Positions 8,765 to 17,849 of a stretch of 64,000 nt of DNA are shown here, piece after piece (position 1 is the first letter of the stretch; every line of letters begins with the position of its first letter). The stretch is taken from NCBI GenBank assembly GCA_964537685.1, contig CAZICM010000016.1, positions 112,192-176,191 on the forward strand. Reading direction: 5' to 3'. This DNA is from CAZICM01 sp964537685 (GTDB lineage Bacteria > Myxococcota_A > Polyangia > Polyangiales > Polyangiaceae). The notes under the pieces are model-generated. The model was given only the letters and a program-made list of their open reading frames with translations, searched no databases and was not told the DNA's origin. Position numbers and translations under genes: made by a program.

Positions 8765-9508
8765 ATGCATCGCTTTGGCTCAAAAGGTTTGTCGCTGTTG
8801 GCTTTGTCTGGCTTGCTCGCTTTTCTTCCGGGTTGTCCCAATCCGCTGATTCTTGGCACTCCGCGCACAACGCCGAAAGGTGAAATTTCACATACGGTTG
8901 CATTGGAAGGCATTGGTGTTTCGGCATATGACGGCGCTTCAAAACAGACGGTTGGAGGATTTTTGCCGAATTTGCCGACCTATGAAATGCGTATTGGTTT
9001 GGCCGATTGGGTGGATTTAGGCGTGCGCCTCTCCAACCTGACGACGCTGGGCGTGGATGGAAAGCTTAATTTCGTCAAAACGAAGCATGTTGACGTGGCC
9101 GCTGCGCCTGGCTTTCAATTCTTTTATTTCTCAAGCGGAGCGGGCAATACTTCGACGAGCGTTGTCGGAACCTATTTGCATGCTCCTGTGCTGGTAGGAT
9201 TTAACGTTGCGGAGCCATTTTCGATTGTATTGTCGCCTGGCATTACCTACGGGCTTGTATCCGCATCGGCCAGCGGTGGAGGCACAGATGCGGCTCAGGG
9301 TACGGGAGGACTTCTGTTCCGGGGCGGTTTAGGCTTTAATATCCGGATCGGCAAGGGCTTTGCCATCCATCCGGAATTCGCCTTTAGCCGGGGCTTGGAG
9401 GATGATCAGGGCGATATTGTCACGCTGTATAACTTTGGCCTGGGCTTTAAGTTCGGCAAATTGCCCGATCACTCGATGGTGGATGCGCCGCCTCCTCCAA
9501 CACAATAA
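8765..9508 (+). CDS. Beta-barrel-like outer membrane lipoprotein
   Basis: 247 aa. I chose the ATG at 8765 because AAAGGAG sits 7 nt upstream. A signal peptide ends in the lipobox LAFLPGC, so the cysteine near residue 24 should be lipidated. The mature part alternates short hydrophobic and glycine-rich strands (VGLGVRLS-like, GLLFRGGLGFNIRIGKG, NFGLGFKFGK), typical of small outer-membrane barrels, and ends in a proline-rich tail. No enzyme motif is visible. It stands alone between two membrane or lipoprotein genes. The next gene is convergent, with a 60-bp AT-rich gap (9509-9568) that may hold transcription ends, though I see no clear hairpin. Confidence 0.7.
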   Translation: MHRFGSKGLSLLALSGLLAFLPGCPNPLILGTPRTTPKGEISHTVALEGIGVSAYDGASKQTVGGFLPNLPTYEMRIGLADWVDLGVRLSNLTTLGVDGKLNFVKTKHVDVAAAPGFQFFYFSSGAGNTSTSVVGTYLHAPVLVGFNVAEPFSIVLSPGITYGLVSASASGGGTDAAQGTGGLLFRGGLGFNIRIGKGFAIHPEFAFSRGLEDDQGDIVTLYNFGLGFKFGKLPDHSMVDAPPPPTQ

Positions 9509-9568
9509 ATTGTATATTGTATAAATTTTATAGAATGCAACTTGATATCATTGATCTAAATAACTGCT

Positions 9569-10057
9569 TTACTTAAAATTCTGAATGGCCCAGACATCAC
9601 CCGCGGCCGTAATAAAAAATCCACAGGCAACGGCAGTGAATTGAGTGCTGCTCATATTTAAATAATGGCCGTGCTGATTAAAATCCTGCCCAGGCCCCTC
9701 ATCCCACATCATTTGCAGGCAGCCGCCGATCATATCCTCGGGTTTACCGGGCCAGCCCGGACATTCATTTTGGGCGGACTCCATGCATTCGCCAAAGGCG
9801 CCGTGGGCGCTGTCGGTGGCCGCGTCGCTCTTCGCTTGGCCGGATGCGCAGTCTTCGCCCTCTGTCCAGCGCTCATAGGGCGGCAGATTAATCGACTCCC
9901 TATAGCCATTGATCAGCTTATGGCAAAGCTCCGATGCCGTGGGCGAGGCATTCATGCCGGCGCCCGTGCCTTCCGTGCCCGGGCCGCCCTCATCGGCGCT
10001 GCATCCGGACAATACAAAACCAAGCGTGAAAATAAATAAACTAGTGCGCTTCATCAT
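9569..10057 (-). CDS. CAP/SCP-domain lipoprotein
   Basis: 162 aa. The ATG at 10057 (MMKRTSLF) follows GAGGAAGG at 7 nt; a longer frame exists but would run into the divergent phoH promoter. Signal peptide with lipobox VLSGCS. The mature protein has the CAP (PR-1/SCP) layout: an N-terminal helix (LCHKLINGYRESINLPPY), a HGAFGECMESAQ segment, and GHYLNM..TAVACGF, matching the family's GHYxN(M/V)xxxxxxxGCG core. Four cysteines could pair. CAP proteins are secreted with varied roles, and a bacterial biochemical function is not established. Convergent with the preceding barrel gene and divergent from phoH. Confidence 0.75.
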   Translation of the reverse strand: MMKRTSLFIFTLGFVLSGCSADEGGPGTEGTGAGMNASPTASELCHKLINGYRESINLPPYERWTEGEDCASGQAKSDAATDSAHGAFGECMESAQNECPGWPGKPEDMIGGCLQMMWDEGPGQDFNQHGHYLNMSSTQFTAVACGFFITAAGDVWAIQNFK

Positions 10058-10126
10058 GGCAAAACCTTCCTCTTGCATTGCATCGCGTGGAAGGATAGGC
10101 ATATCAAAACTCTTTTTTAGCCCGCC

Positions 10127-11458
10127 ATGAAGAAAAACTACGTTCTTGATGCCAATGTTCTGCTCCACGATCCTCAAGCCATCTTTAAGTTTGAGGACAA
10201 CAATCTGATCATTCCTATTTTCGCCATCGAGGAAATCGATAAATTCAAACACGAAGGTTCCGAGCGCGGCCGCAATGCGCGCACGATTGCGCGTTTATTG
10301 GATGGGCTTCGGCGCATTGAGGGAACGACGTTAGCCAAAGGGGTTTCGCTCGAGGGCGGCGGTACCCTCCGCATTGCCATTCCGGAAAAACGTCCGACCG
10401 TGCTTGTTGGATTGGATCGGGCATCGCAGGATTTAGCCATTCTGCAGACCGCCATTGAAATGCGGGACCGCGATAAAACCATGCCTACGGTGTTCGTGAC
10501 GATGGACACCAATCTCCGCATCCGGGCGGATGCGCTCGGGGTATTGGCGCAAACCTACGAAAATCAAAGGGTGCGCGACCCGGAAATGGAGCAAACGGTT
10601 GTCGATGTTGAAGTGCCCGGCACGGATGTGGATACATTTTTTCAGGAGGGCGTGCTTAGCGCGCCTTCGGGCTATATTTTATTTCCCAATGCGGCGATTA
10701 TGCTGCGCGATGCGGCGGCGCCCAGCCACACGGCACTTGGCCGCTATGAATCAACGAAAAATCAAGTGCATGCCCTGCGGGTTCCTCCGGGCGGCATTAT
10801 GGGATTAAAGCCCCGCAATCGCGAGCAATCCTTTGCATTGGATTTATTGCTCGATGATTCGGTCCGGCTGGTCACGTTAATCGGCAAGGCGGGCACGGGA
10901 AAAACACTGCTGGCGATTGCCGCTGGATTAAAGCGCACCGTGGAAGACGGCGTATACAACCGGCTTTTGGTGAGCCGCCCGGTGATGCCCTTGGGCCGGG
11001 ATTTAGGCTTTTTGCCGGGCGATGTGGATGAAAAGCTCAATCCGTGGATGCAGCCTATTTTTGATAATCTCGAGTTTATTTATTCGCATGGACAGCGCTC
11101 GCCCAAGGATGGCAAGGACGGGCGCGGGTTTATGCAATTGATTGAAAGCGGCGCGATTCAGGTCGAGCCATTGACTTATATTCGCGGGCGCAGCCTTCCT
11201 CATCAGTATTTAATCGTGGATGAGGCTCAGAATTTAACGCCGCACGAAGTCAAAACCATTATTACGCGGGCAGGCGAAGGCACGAAGATCGTATTGACGG
11301 GAGATCCTTATCAGATTGATAATCCCTATGTCGATCATGCCTCGAATGGATTGACCGTCGTGGCCGATCGCTTTAAGCGGGAGCGCATTGCGGGCAGCGT
11401 GGTGCTGGGCAAGGGCGAGCGCAGCGACTTGGCGGAACTCGCGGCCAATCTTTTATAG
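10127..11458 (+). CDS. PIN-PhoH (PhoH2-type) ATPase/RNase
   Basis: 443 aa. N-terminal PIN nuclease domain (about 1-140) with acidic residues D8 (VLDANVL), E35/E36 and D127 (VTMDTN) for metal binding. A C-terminal PhoH P-loop ATPase follows: Walker A GKAGTGKT (253-260), the SRPVMPLGRDLGFLPGD segment, Walker B LIVDEAQN and sensor LTGDPYQID. This is the fused PIN-PhoH2 arrangement, implicated in RNA unwinding and cleavage in the mycobacterial members. It starts 69 bp from the divergent CAP lipoprotein and is followed after 9 bp by the DUF1704 metallopeptidase, probably in one transcript. Confidence 0.93.
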   Translation: MKKNYVLDANVLLHDPQAIFKFEDNNLIIPIFAIEEIDKFKHEGSERGRNARTIARLLDGLRRIEGTTLAKGVSLEGGGTLRIAIPEKRPTVLVGLDRASQDLAILQTAIEMRDRDKTMPTVFVTMDTNLRIRADALGVLAQTYENQRVRDPEMEQTVVDVEVPGTDVDTFFQEGVLSAPSGYILFPNAAIMLRDAAAPSHTALGRYESTKNQVHALRVPPGGIMGLKPRNREQSFALDLLLDDSVRLVTLIGKAGTGKTLLAIAAGLKRTVEDGVYNRLLVSRPVMPLGRDLGFLPGDVDEKLNPWMQPIFDNLEFIYSHGQRSPKDGKDGRGFMQLIESGAIQVEPLTYIRGRSLPHQYLIVDEAQNLTPHEVKTIITRAGEGTKIVLTGDPYQIDNPYVDHASNGLTVVADRFKRERIAGSVVLGKGERSDLAELAANLL

Positions 11459-11467
11459 CGAATTGCA

Positions 11468-12562
11468 ATGAATGAGCAGAGGCATCCACCGGATTGGACA
11501 ATCCAAGCGGGAAGGGCGCTGTCTCAGGCCGCATCGCGAATTCGAGTGATTGCTGCTGCAACACCATCCAATTTGACGAGCGAATTGGCGAGGATAGAAC
11601 AAAGTTTTCCGCGTGAGCGGGGAGGGGATGCCTGTTTTGAGTACGCGCCCGCCGCCAAGGGTTTTGATGAATTGGCCAATGCCCTGCTTTCCGCGGCGGA
11701 TCTATTTGAACACGAAAAAGATCTCGGGCTTTTATATGCGGAGCGGGCGAGGGAGCTTGCGGTGGAGGCGATGCTCTGCGTTTCCGCCGGAACGCCTGCT
11801 TTTTTGCATTGGGCGCGAAAGCGTTTTCAGCGGCGCGATTCGTTTGACCGGATGGCCGACGAGCTTGCGGGAGAGTGGCTTTCGAATACAGAAGCAAATG
11901 AAATCGATTTGAATGAAGTTGAATGCGATAAAATTATAAGCGATGATGAAAGAGATGGGCGATCGCTGTTGAGCCGGATGCGCAAGGCCGTTGGCGAGAG
12001 GTGTTTGGGTTTTCGGGTCGTGCCCGTACAAAATCTTGCGCCGCTCGCGTCGACGGGGGACGGCGTTATTTATGTGGCGGCGGGCCGGCCGCTTTCGCAG
12101 CGGGATATTGAGCGCACGGTGATGCATGAGATTGAAGGGCATGCGCTGCCTTTGGCGGAGGCGGATCGGTATCGCCTGTCCATTCTAAGGGTGGGAACGG
12201 CGCGCGGATCGGATGACCAAGAGGGCAGGGCGCTTCGGCTGGAATTTGTAAAGGGATTTTTGGACATCGGGCGCAGGCGCGAGCTCGCTTACAGGCATTT
12301 GGCCGCGCGGGCCGTGGAGGATGGGGCAATTTTTTCGGATGTTGTGAAAATGCTTTTGAATTTTAATATAGAACTCCGCGGAGCCTTGCGTATTGCGGCG
12401 AGGGTATGCCGGGGCGGCGGTTTAGCGAGGGAAGCCGTGTACTTACCGGCTTATTTACGGGTAACGAATGCGATTCGCGAAGATTTGAATGTAGATCGCG
12501 TGCTCGGTTCGGGAAGAGTTTCGGTGCCCAGCGCCGAAACACTAAAGCCTTGGATTTTATAG
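11468..12562 (+). CDS. DUF1704 (MATCAP/KIAA0895-like) metallopeptidase, QEGLA-type
   Basis: 364 aa. The active-site motif is HEIEGH (220-225), the HExxxH spacing of the DUF1704 family rather than HExxH. DQEGRALRLE follows (250-259), a variant of the QEGLA signature that supplies the third metal ligand. The eukaryotic members MATCAP1/2 are tubulin tyrosine carboxypeptidases; bacterial members are annotated 'flavohemoglobin expression-modulating QEGLA motif protein' and have no proven substrate. The N-terminal ~100 residues are helical. No signal peptide, so it should be cytoplasmic. It follows phoH by 9 bp. Family assignment is strong; substrate unknown. Confidence 0.85.
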   Translation: MNEQRHPPDWTIQAGRALSQAASRIRVIAAATPSNLTSELARIEQSFPRERGGDACFEYAPAAKGFDELANALLSAADLFEHEKDLGLLYAERARELAVEAMLCVSAGTPAFLHWARKRFQRRDSFDRMADELAGEWLSNTEANEIDLNEVECDKIISDDERDGRSLLSRMRKAVGERCLGFRVVPVQNLAPLASTGDGVIYVAAGRPLSQRDIERTVMHEIEGHALPLAEADRYRLSILRVGTARGSDDQEGRALRLEFVKGFLDIGRRRELAYRHLAARAVEDGAIFSDVVKMLLNFNIELRGALRIAARVCRGGGLAREAVYLPAYLRVTNAIREDLNVDRVLGSGRVSVPSAETLKPWIL

Positions 12563-12660
12563 GTCTTTGTCATTGCATCGTTTTTGCCGAGGCGCATTTT
12601 CATTCTTGGGTTGTATTTAAAAGACAGCGTCTTTCGGCTTTGGTTTATGGTGAATCGTGA

Positions 12661-12666
12661 TAATGT
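12661..12666 (+). promoter_or_regulatory. Candidate -10 element TAATGT of the M36-like protease
   Basis: TAATGT lies 10 nt before the ATG at 12677, with no Shine-Dalgarno-like sequence between. The same arrangement recurs before other exported-protein genes here and would give a nearly leaderless mRNA. Confidence 0.35.
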
Positions 12667-12676
12667 GCGCGTAGCC

Positions 12677-15544
12677 ATGAAGTCTACACGCCGATCGATA
12701 TTCACTGCCGCCCTTGTCGCCGGAAGCCTGATTTCAGCCGAGGCTTTTGCCCTTCATTCGCAGAAGGGAATACCTGAATTGGGTCTCGAGACCGCTTCAG
12801 GGATAGCGCCGGTGCGGCGGGCTGTGCAGGTAAGCTACACGAGTATTCCAAAGGCCCGCAGCGCTGCGTGGAATGCCTTTTTAATGGATACGGGCTCCGA
12901 GCATTGGCAGGTCATGTGGGATTCGTCCACGGCCGTTCCATTGCGGATTTTTGGAAAGGGAATTGATGCGCCGGGCGTGATGCGGGATGCGGAAGCGGCC
13001 GAAAAGCATGCTCTTTTGTGGATTCGAAGGCATGCGGGACTTTTGGCTCCGGGCGTGGATATCGATCATCTGCTGCCCGTTTCCAATGAGTTAAGCGATG
13101 GGATGCGCGTCATCGGATTTAAACAATTTGCATCGGATGGCAAGGGAAATTGGCTTCCTGTTCTGGGAGGCCAGTTAAGCCTTCGCTATAAAAACGATCG
13201 ATTGTTTGTGCTCGCTTCGGAAGTGATTCCCGGCGCGCGGGCGGAAGCCGCGGCCATTGATTTAAAAACCGCGGAGAAATCCGCGCGGATCTATATGGAG
13301 CAGAGCTTTGGAAGGGCCGATGTTTTAGGTACATCCGAATTGGTGATATTGCCTTTGATTGGAGCGCGCGCCTATTCGGCGAAGACGGTGTGGCGGGTGC
13401 GGGTAAAGGCGGGGAAGGTGAATGGCGAAGCCCTGCCTTTTGATGTGTATATCGATGCAAATACGGGCGTTCCCGTGGCGAGAGAGATGCAAGCCCGCTT
13501 TTTAACAGCCACAGCCCTATTTGATGTGCCAACGCGCTATCCGGGGGAACCCGTGTCCGAGCCGCCTTGGCCCGCCAAATTCGCTTCAATCAATATCAAC
13601 GGCGCAAATGGCGCGACGGATTCGCTGGGCGCTTTTTCTTGGGCGGGGCCGGGCGATGGAACATTAATGATCGGCGCTCAAGGCAATGAAGTCAAAGTGA
13701 GCAATGCCAGTGGCGCCGCGGCATCGGCAACGTTTTCGGTGCAAGACGGCGGGCAAGCCGTGTGGGCCGCGGCGGGCGATGAATTATTGGATGCCCAGCT
13801 TACGGCCTTTATTCATGCCACGCGGGTTAAAGAATATGCCCGGGGAATTGCGCCTCAGCTTCCCTTCTTGAATTCAACGCTTTATGCCAATGTCAATAAA
13901 AATGATCAACAATTCGCTTGTAATGCCTATTGGGACGGAACAAGCGTCAATTTCTTCGTGCAGTCGGGGCCCTGCAACAATACGGGAAGATTGGCGGATG
14001 TTATTTACCATGAAGTTGGCCATGGTCTTCATCAAAATGCCGCGATCGGTGGAATTGCGATGCTCGATCCCGCGCTGGGCGAAGGGCAAAGCGATTATTT
14101 GGCCTGCACGATTACGGGCGATCCCAATATGGCGCCTGGGTTTTTCGTGACCGGAGGGGTGCTGCGCCATTGCTTGAACGATCGCAGGTGGCCTATCGAT
14201 ATCGATGCCGATCCTCATGAAACAGGGCTTATTTTTACGGGCGCGATGTGGGATTTGCGAACGGCGCTGGTGGCCGCCTATGGCGAAAAAGAAGGCGTGG
14301 CCAAGGCCGATGCCTTGTATTACGGCGCGATTCAGCGCTCATCCAGCATTCCGGCAACCTATGCGGAAGTGCTCGCATCCGATGATGACGATGGGAATTT
14401 AGAAAATGGCACGCCGAATCTCTGCCTCATTAACGAAGCGTTTATCAACCATGGAATTGCGCCTTATTTGACGGCGAGCGGTGTGACCATTCAGCATTCG
14501 GCCCATTCGATCGTTAAGCCGAACGCCGGGCCTCTGCCCGTTGTGGTGAACAAAACCGTTTTATATCCTCAATGCGGAACGGCCGATTTAGAGAGCATCC
14601 GGCTTCAATGGGGGCCGGATACCATTGTCAACAAGGTGGAGATGCAGCCCTCGCCTGAAGGGTATTCGGCCGAAATTCCCCAGGCCGCCGATGGATCGGC
14701 CCTGCGTTACCGGATTGTGGCAAAGGCGGGAATCAATACGCTGACATTGCCGGATAACGCCGCCGATGATGAGTACCGGGTATTCGTTGGAAATGTCGAG
14801 CCCATTTATTGTAATGACTTTGAGACCCAGATTGATGGGTGGAATTTTTCGGATGTAAATGGTGCCAAGGGCGATTTTAAATGGGGAATTCCCGAGGGAA
14901 TCGGGGACGATCCGGCCACTGCGTATTCGGGTTCCAAGGTGATCGGCAACGATATTACAATTGATGGTGAATATGAGTCCGACCGCGAAGTATATGCCGA
15001 TAGTCCGGTGATCGATTTGCAGGGCAATATAAAAGTGAGGCTTCAATTTAGGCGCTGGCTCAATGTGGAGGACGGTTATTACGATCAGGCCACGATTTAT
15101 GTGAATGGAAAGCCGCGCTGGTTTAATGAAGGAACGGATCAATCCTTTGGAGCGCTTGTGCATACCGACAAAGAATGGCGCTTTGAAGATATCGATTTGA
15201 CGCAGATTCCGGCGACGGGCGGTACGACGGTGCAGGTGCGTTTTGAATTGGCGAGCGATTCGGGCTTTGAGGCCGGAGGCTGGACCATCGACGATTTTTG
15301 CATTATGGCGTGGAAGCCCGAGCCGCCTCCCGTCGAGCCGCCGCCCGTGGACAATATGCCCATGCCGCCCGACAATAATAACAATTTGGGTGATAATACA
15401 GAAGTCGCGTCCGGCTGTGGATGCGCAATGCAATCGAAATCGCCTTGGGGCGGATTTGCGCTGTTTATTGCGGCTTCGGCGCTGGCTTTTGCGCGGATTC
15501 GCAATAGAAAACTTATTGTCCGGCGTGGCGCTTTAAGAAATTAA
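12677..15544 (+). CDS. Secreted M36-like zinc metalloprotease with MYXO-CTERM anchor
   Basis: 955 aa from the ATG at 12677. Signal peptide (1-26), then an FTP/PepSY-like propeptide (about 60-280) ending at VYIDANTGVPVARE. The catalytic gluzincin domain has HEVGH (445-449) and, 20 residues on, GEGQSDY with the third ligand Glu469, as in fungalysin-type M36 peptidases. A beta-sandwich like those of immune inhibitor A proteases (about 725-895) precedes a Pro/Asp/Asn linker. The end is SGCGCAM, a hydrophobic helix and an Arg-rich tail, i.e. a MYXO-CTERM sorting signal for myxosortase processing at the Cys motif. The last 32 bp overlap the convergent esterase gene. Confidence 0.88.
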   Translation: MKSTRRSIFTAALVAGSLISAEAFALHSQKGIPELGLETASGIAPVRRAVQVSYTSIPKARSAAWNAFLMDTGSEHWQVMWDSSTAVPLRIFGKGIDAPGVMRDAEAAEKHALLWIRRHAGLLAPGVDIDHLLPVSNELSDGMRVIGFKQFASDGKGNWLPVLGGQLSLRYKNDRLFVLASEVIPGARAEAAAIDLKTAEKSARIYMEQSFGRADVLGTSELVILPLIGARAYSAKTVWRVRVKAGKVNGEALPFDVYIDANTGVPVAREMQARFLTATALFDVPTRYPGEPVSEPPWPAKFASININGANGATDSLGAFSWAGPGDGTLMIGAQGNEVKVSNASGAAASATFSVQDGGQAVWAAAGDELLDAQLTAFIHATRVKEYARGIAPQLPFLNSTLYANVNKNDQQFACNAYWDGTSVNFFVQSGPCNNTGRLADVIYHEVGHGLHQNAAIGGIAMLDPALGEGQSDYLACTITGDPNMAPGFFVTGGVLRHCLNDRRWPIDIDADPHETGLIFTGAMWDLRTALVAAYGEKEGVAKADALYYGAIQRSSSIPATYAEVLASDDDDGNLENGTPNLCLINEAFINHGIAPYLTASGVTIQHSAHSIVKPNAGPLPVVVNKTVLYPQCGTADLESIRLQWGPDTIVNKVEMQPSPEGYSAEIPQAADGSALRYRIVAKAGINTLTLPDNAADDEYRVFVGNVEPIYCNDFETQIDGWNFSDVNGAKGDFKWGIPEGIGDDPATAYSGSKVIGNDITIDGEYESDREVYADSPVIDLQGNIKVRLQFRRWLNVEDGYYDQATIYVNGKPRWFNEGTDQSFGALVHTDKEWRFEDIDLTQIPATGGTTVQVRFELASDSGFEAGGWTIDDFCIMAWKPEPPPVEPPPVDNMPMPPDNNNNLGDNTEVASGCGCAMQSKSPWGGFALFIAASALAFARIRNRKLIVRRGALRN

Positions 15545-16478
15545 ATACCGCCTGCCATTTCGATTGCGCGGCCGGGCGCCACACCATCGCATTGAATCCA
15601 TGAATTTCCCCGGGATAAATCGCTAATTCACATTCTGTTCCGCGCCGATCGAGGACGGCTTTTAATCGCCTCGAATCGTCGATCAGGGGATCTTTGGTGC
15701 CTACCGCAATGAAAAAGGGCGGCAGGGAGCGGTCTTGGGGATCGTTTTCATCGGCCAGGAGCCGGAGCGGACTGGCCAATGCGGCCAAAGGAGCCTTTTC
15801 CGCAATGGGGTGGCCTACATACGAGCTGCCCGCGGCCACCAATTCACGCTTGGCCCAGCCGGGAATTTTGGGATGGGCCGTGAAACGCTCGAAATTGTGC
15901 ATATCGAGAAGCCCATAGATAGGAAGCGTGGCGACGATGCGCGGATTGCGCTCGAAAATGGTTTGGGCAAAAGGTTCGGGGCGCCGGTGGGTGCAGATAT
16001 AGGTGAGGGCCGTGACGAGATTGGCGCCTGCGGATTCGCCTGCGAGCACGATGCGGGTTGGGTCCCCGCCGTGGTATTCGGCGTTGTCGAGAACCCAGTT
16101 CAGCGCGGCGGCGGCGTCCTCCAGCGGCGCGGGATAGAGATGGCGCGGGCCAAGACGATAATTGATATTGAAGACGACATAGCCGCGCGAGGCAAAAGAG
16201 AGCGCCATCACACGATGCGTATCTTTTGACAGCATGCAGAACGCGCCTCCGTGGACATAGAGCACGATAGGGCGTTTTTCGAGGGTATTGGGGCGATAGA
16301 TATCGAGAAGGTGGGCGCGTTTGTTGGTGTTCCGGTAGGGGACGTCGCGCAGAATGCTTGTGCCGTGGCGCTGGGGCGAGGCCTGGGGAAGTGTGGTGTA
16401 GACCGCCCGGCTTAGGATATGGGCGCTGCGATCGAAGGAGCGGCGAAGGGCGTGTGCGAATTGCAGTCGGGCCGACAT
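15513..16478 (-). CDS. Alpha/beta-hydrolase esterase (hormone-sensitive lipase family)
   Basis: 321 aa. The oxyanion-hole motif HGGAF (76-80) and the nucleophile elbow GESAGAN (Ser149) place it in the HSL/BFAE carboxylesterase group. The acid is probably the Asp of GTKDPLID and the base the His of GEIHGF near the C-terminus. There is no signal peptide, although the first ~30 residues are basic and amphipathic. It likely hydrolyses short acyl or carboxyl esters. The gene is convergent with the M36-like protease and overlaps it by 32 bp; upstream lies the accessory island. Confidence 0.88.
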   Translation of the reverse strand: MSARLQFAHALRRSFDRSAHILSRAVYTTLPQASPQRHGTSILRDVPYRNTNKRAHLLDIYRPNTLEKRPIVLYVHGGAFCMLSKDTHRVMALSFASRGYVVFNINYRLGPRHLYPAPLEDAAAALNWVLDNAEYHGGDPTRIVLAGESAGANLVTALTYICTHRRPEPFAQTIFERNPRIVATLPIYGLLDMHNFERFTAHPKIPGWAKRELVAAGSSYVGHPIAEKAPLAALASPLRLLADENDPQDRSLPPFFIAVGTKDPLIDDSRRLKAVLDRRGTECELAIYPGEIHGFNAMVWRPAAQSKWQAVFNFLKRHAGQ

Positions 16479-16595
16479 GGCGGTGTAGATTAGCGGAAGC
16501 TTTGTGGATTATGCAAAGATATCCGCGGCCGCTGAGAGGGCGTTTTCAAACCGCTGGTCCAATGGTAGTTGAGGAGCTGCGCGGGGGCAACCGAT

Positions 16596-16792
16596 TCACG
16601 GAATGATCGTGGTGAGTTGCTTCGCCACTGCGCTTGCGAACTTGACCCGGGCCTGCTCCAGGAAGGGATCCGACCAATCCCTCGGGGCGGCAGGCATCAG
16701 AGATCCTCTGCGGTGTTGAGATCCCATCCATTGGGGAGGCGGAGCTTGCCATTCTGAATATCTTGCCATTCGGTGGGACTGACGAGAATCAC
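16596..16792 (-). pseudogene. Two coupled mini-ORFs after the Rpn gene, probable remnants of a two-gene pair
   Basis: Downstream of the Rpn stop, a GTG at 16792 overlaps it (GTGA) and opens 31 codons ending LPNGWDLNTAEDL. Its stop overlaps (TGATG) an ATG opening 33 codons that begin MPAAPRDWSDPFLEQARVKF. The second start resembles the N-terminal helix of HEPN proteins (compare SWLEQARSDL at the 19477 gene). I read these as truncated remains of an antitoxin/HEPN-type pair, or a frameshifted end of the Rpn gene. They could also be genuine very short genes. The remaining bases 16479-16595 show nothing recognisable. Confidence 0.35.
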
Positions 16793-17730
16793 AATAGAGG
16801 GGTAATCAACGCCCCTGGCAGTGTCGGACGCACGAGCTCATCCGCGGATACCGCAGAAACGGCCTGCGCGATCCATTGATCGAGAATGACCACATCCGTG
16901 CACGCCTCGAAATCGGCACGAAGCGCCTCGCTCACCTCAATGCCACGCGCTGCGAATATCGCGAGAATAGCCGATACCTTCCCCTCGATCTTCCCCTTAA
17001 TCTTCCCGTCTTCCCACCTCGCATTTGCGATGGCGAACACCTGCCGAATCTCGTCTCTTACTTTCTCGTAGGCGTCCAGCTCCGCCTGCGTAAACTTGGC
17101 CTGATTCGCGAGTTCCAAGGCTTGCCGATAGGGCGCGGGAAGGTCGGCCGGTATCTCCGACAACTCCGGTGCATGCACGAATAACCATGCCCATTGGAGC
17201 GCCCCGGTATCCGGCTTCTTGTCAGGGAGTTTTGGCAGCTCCAGAAAGGCATATTGGACCTGCTCAAGGGCTTGATGTCCGGATGTATTCTCGACAAGAG
17301 ACCACCGGCTGAGCATGGGCACGGTCGGGAGACCTTGGGCTTTCTGCGCCTTGTCCGGCCACAGCTCGAAATCGCAAATCGAAATCGCTACAACATTGGT
17401 TAGCGAGTCATACCATGCTCCCGCCTTGAGCTGGCCAACATAAGCTTTGCATGCATTGTAAACGACCCGGTTCATAAAGCCTGGGTGGTGCATAAGCTGC
17501 ATTTCGACGACAAAGGTTGTACCTGTTCGGTCTTTGCAACGGACATCGAGAATTGATAACTTTGCCCCTGCAACCAGCGGAAGCTGCTCGCTGGGCAGAT
17601 ACTCAATGGACTCAATCAGGCCATCGCCCTGCCGTTCGAGAAGGTCGTTCAGCAAGCCTCGCAAAATATCGGGATGCGTCGCAAAGATGCGCCGGAAAAC
17701 GAAGTCATTGGTCAAATCAGCGAACGCCAT
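16789..17730 (-). CDS. Rpn-family PD-(D/E)XK nuclease / recombination-promoting nuclease
   Basis: 313 aa. It opens with the family's typical TNDFVFRRIFATHPDILRGLLNDLL and carries the PD-(D/E)XK core as SILDVRCKDRTG..FVVEMQL (Asp, then Glu-x-Gln), followed by the RVVYNACKAYVGQLKAG segment. The C-terminal part (FAIANARWEDGKIKGKIEGK) has the charged GKxEGK repeats seen in Rpn proteins. Rpn (RpnA-E) nucleases promote RecA-independent recombination and are often spread by transfer; they can act in defence. The gene is isolated, starts at an ATG after a weak GGTAGGG, and is coupled to two mini-ORFs at its end. Confidence 0.85.
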   Translation of the reverse strand: MAFADLTNDFVFRRIFATHPDILRGLLNDLLERQGDGLIESIEYLPSEQLPLVAGAKLSILDVRCKDRTGTTFVVEMQLMHHPGFMNRVVYNACKAYVGQLKAGAWYDSLTNVVAISICDFELWPDKAQKAQGLPTVPMLSRWSLVENTSGHQALEQVQYAFLELPKLPDKKPDTGALQWAWLFVHAPELSEIPADLPAPYRQALELANQAKFTQAELDAYEKVRDEIRQVFAIANARWEDGKIKGKIEGKVSAILAIFAARGIEVSEALRADFEACTDVVILDQWIAQAVSAVSADELVRPTLPGALITPLL

Positions 17731-17849
17731 GGCTTTACCCTACCGACAAATGGTTGTCGCGCAACCCAATAAATAGCGACTCCGTCGACGAGCCTAGTAC
17801 CCAGGTACCCTTGTAGATTGTCGCAAACTGCCCACTATCGATCTTCTCC

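Noticed and set aside
14588..15433. 281-codon antisense frame within the M36-like protease
   Set aside because: No family resemblance; the sense frame carries a recognisable beta-sandwich and MYXO-CTERM tail.
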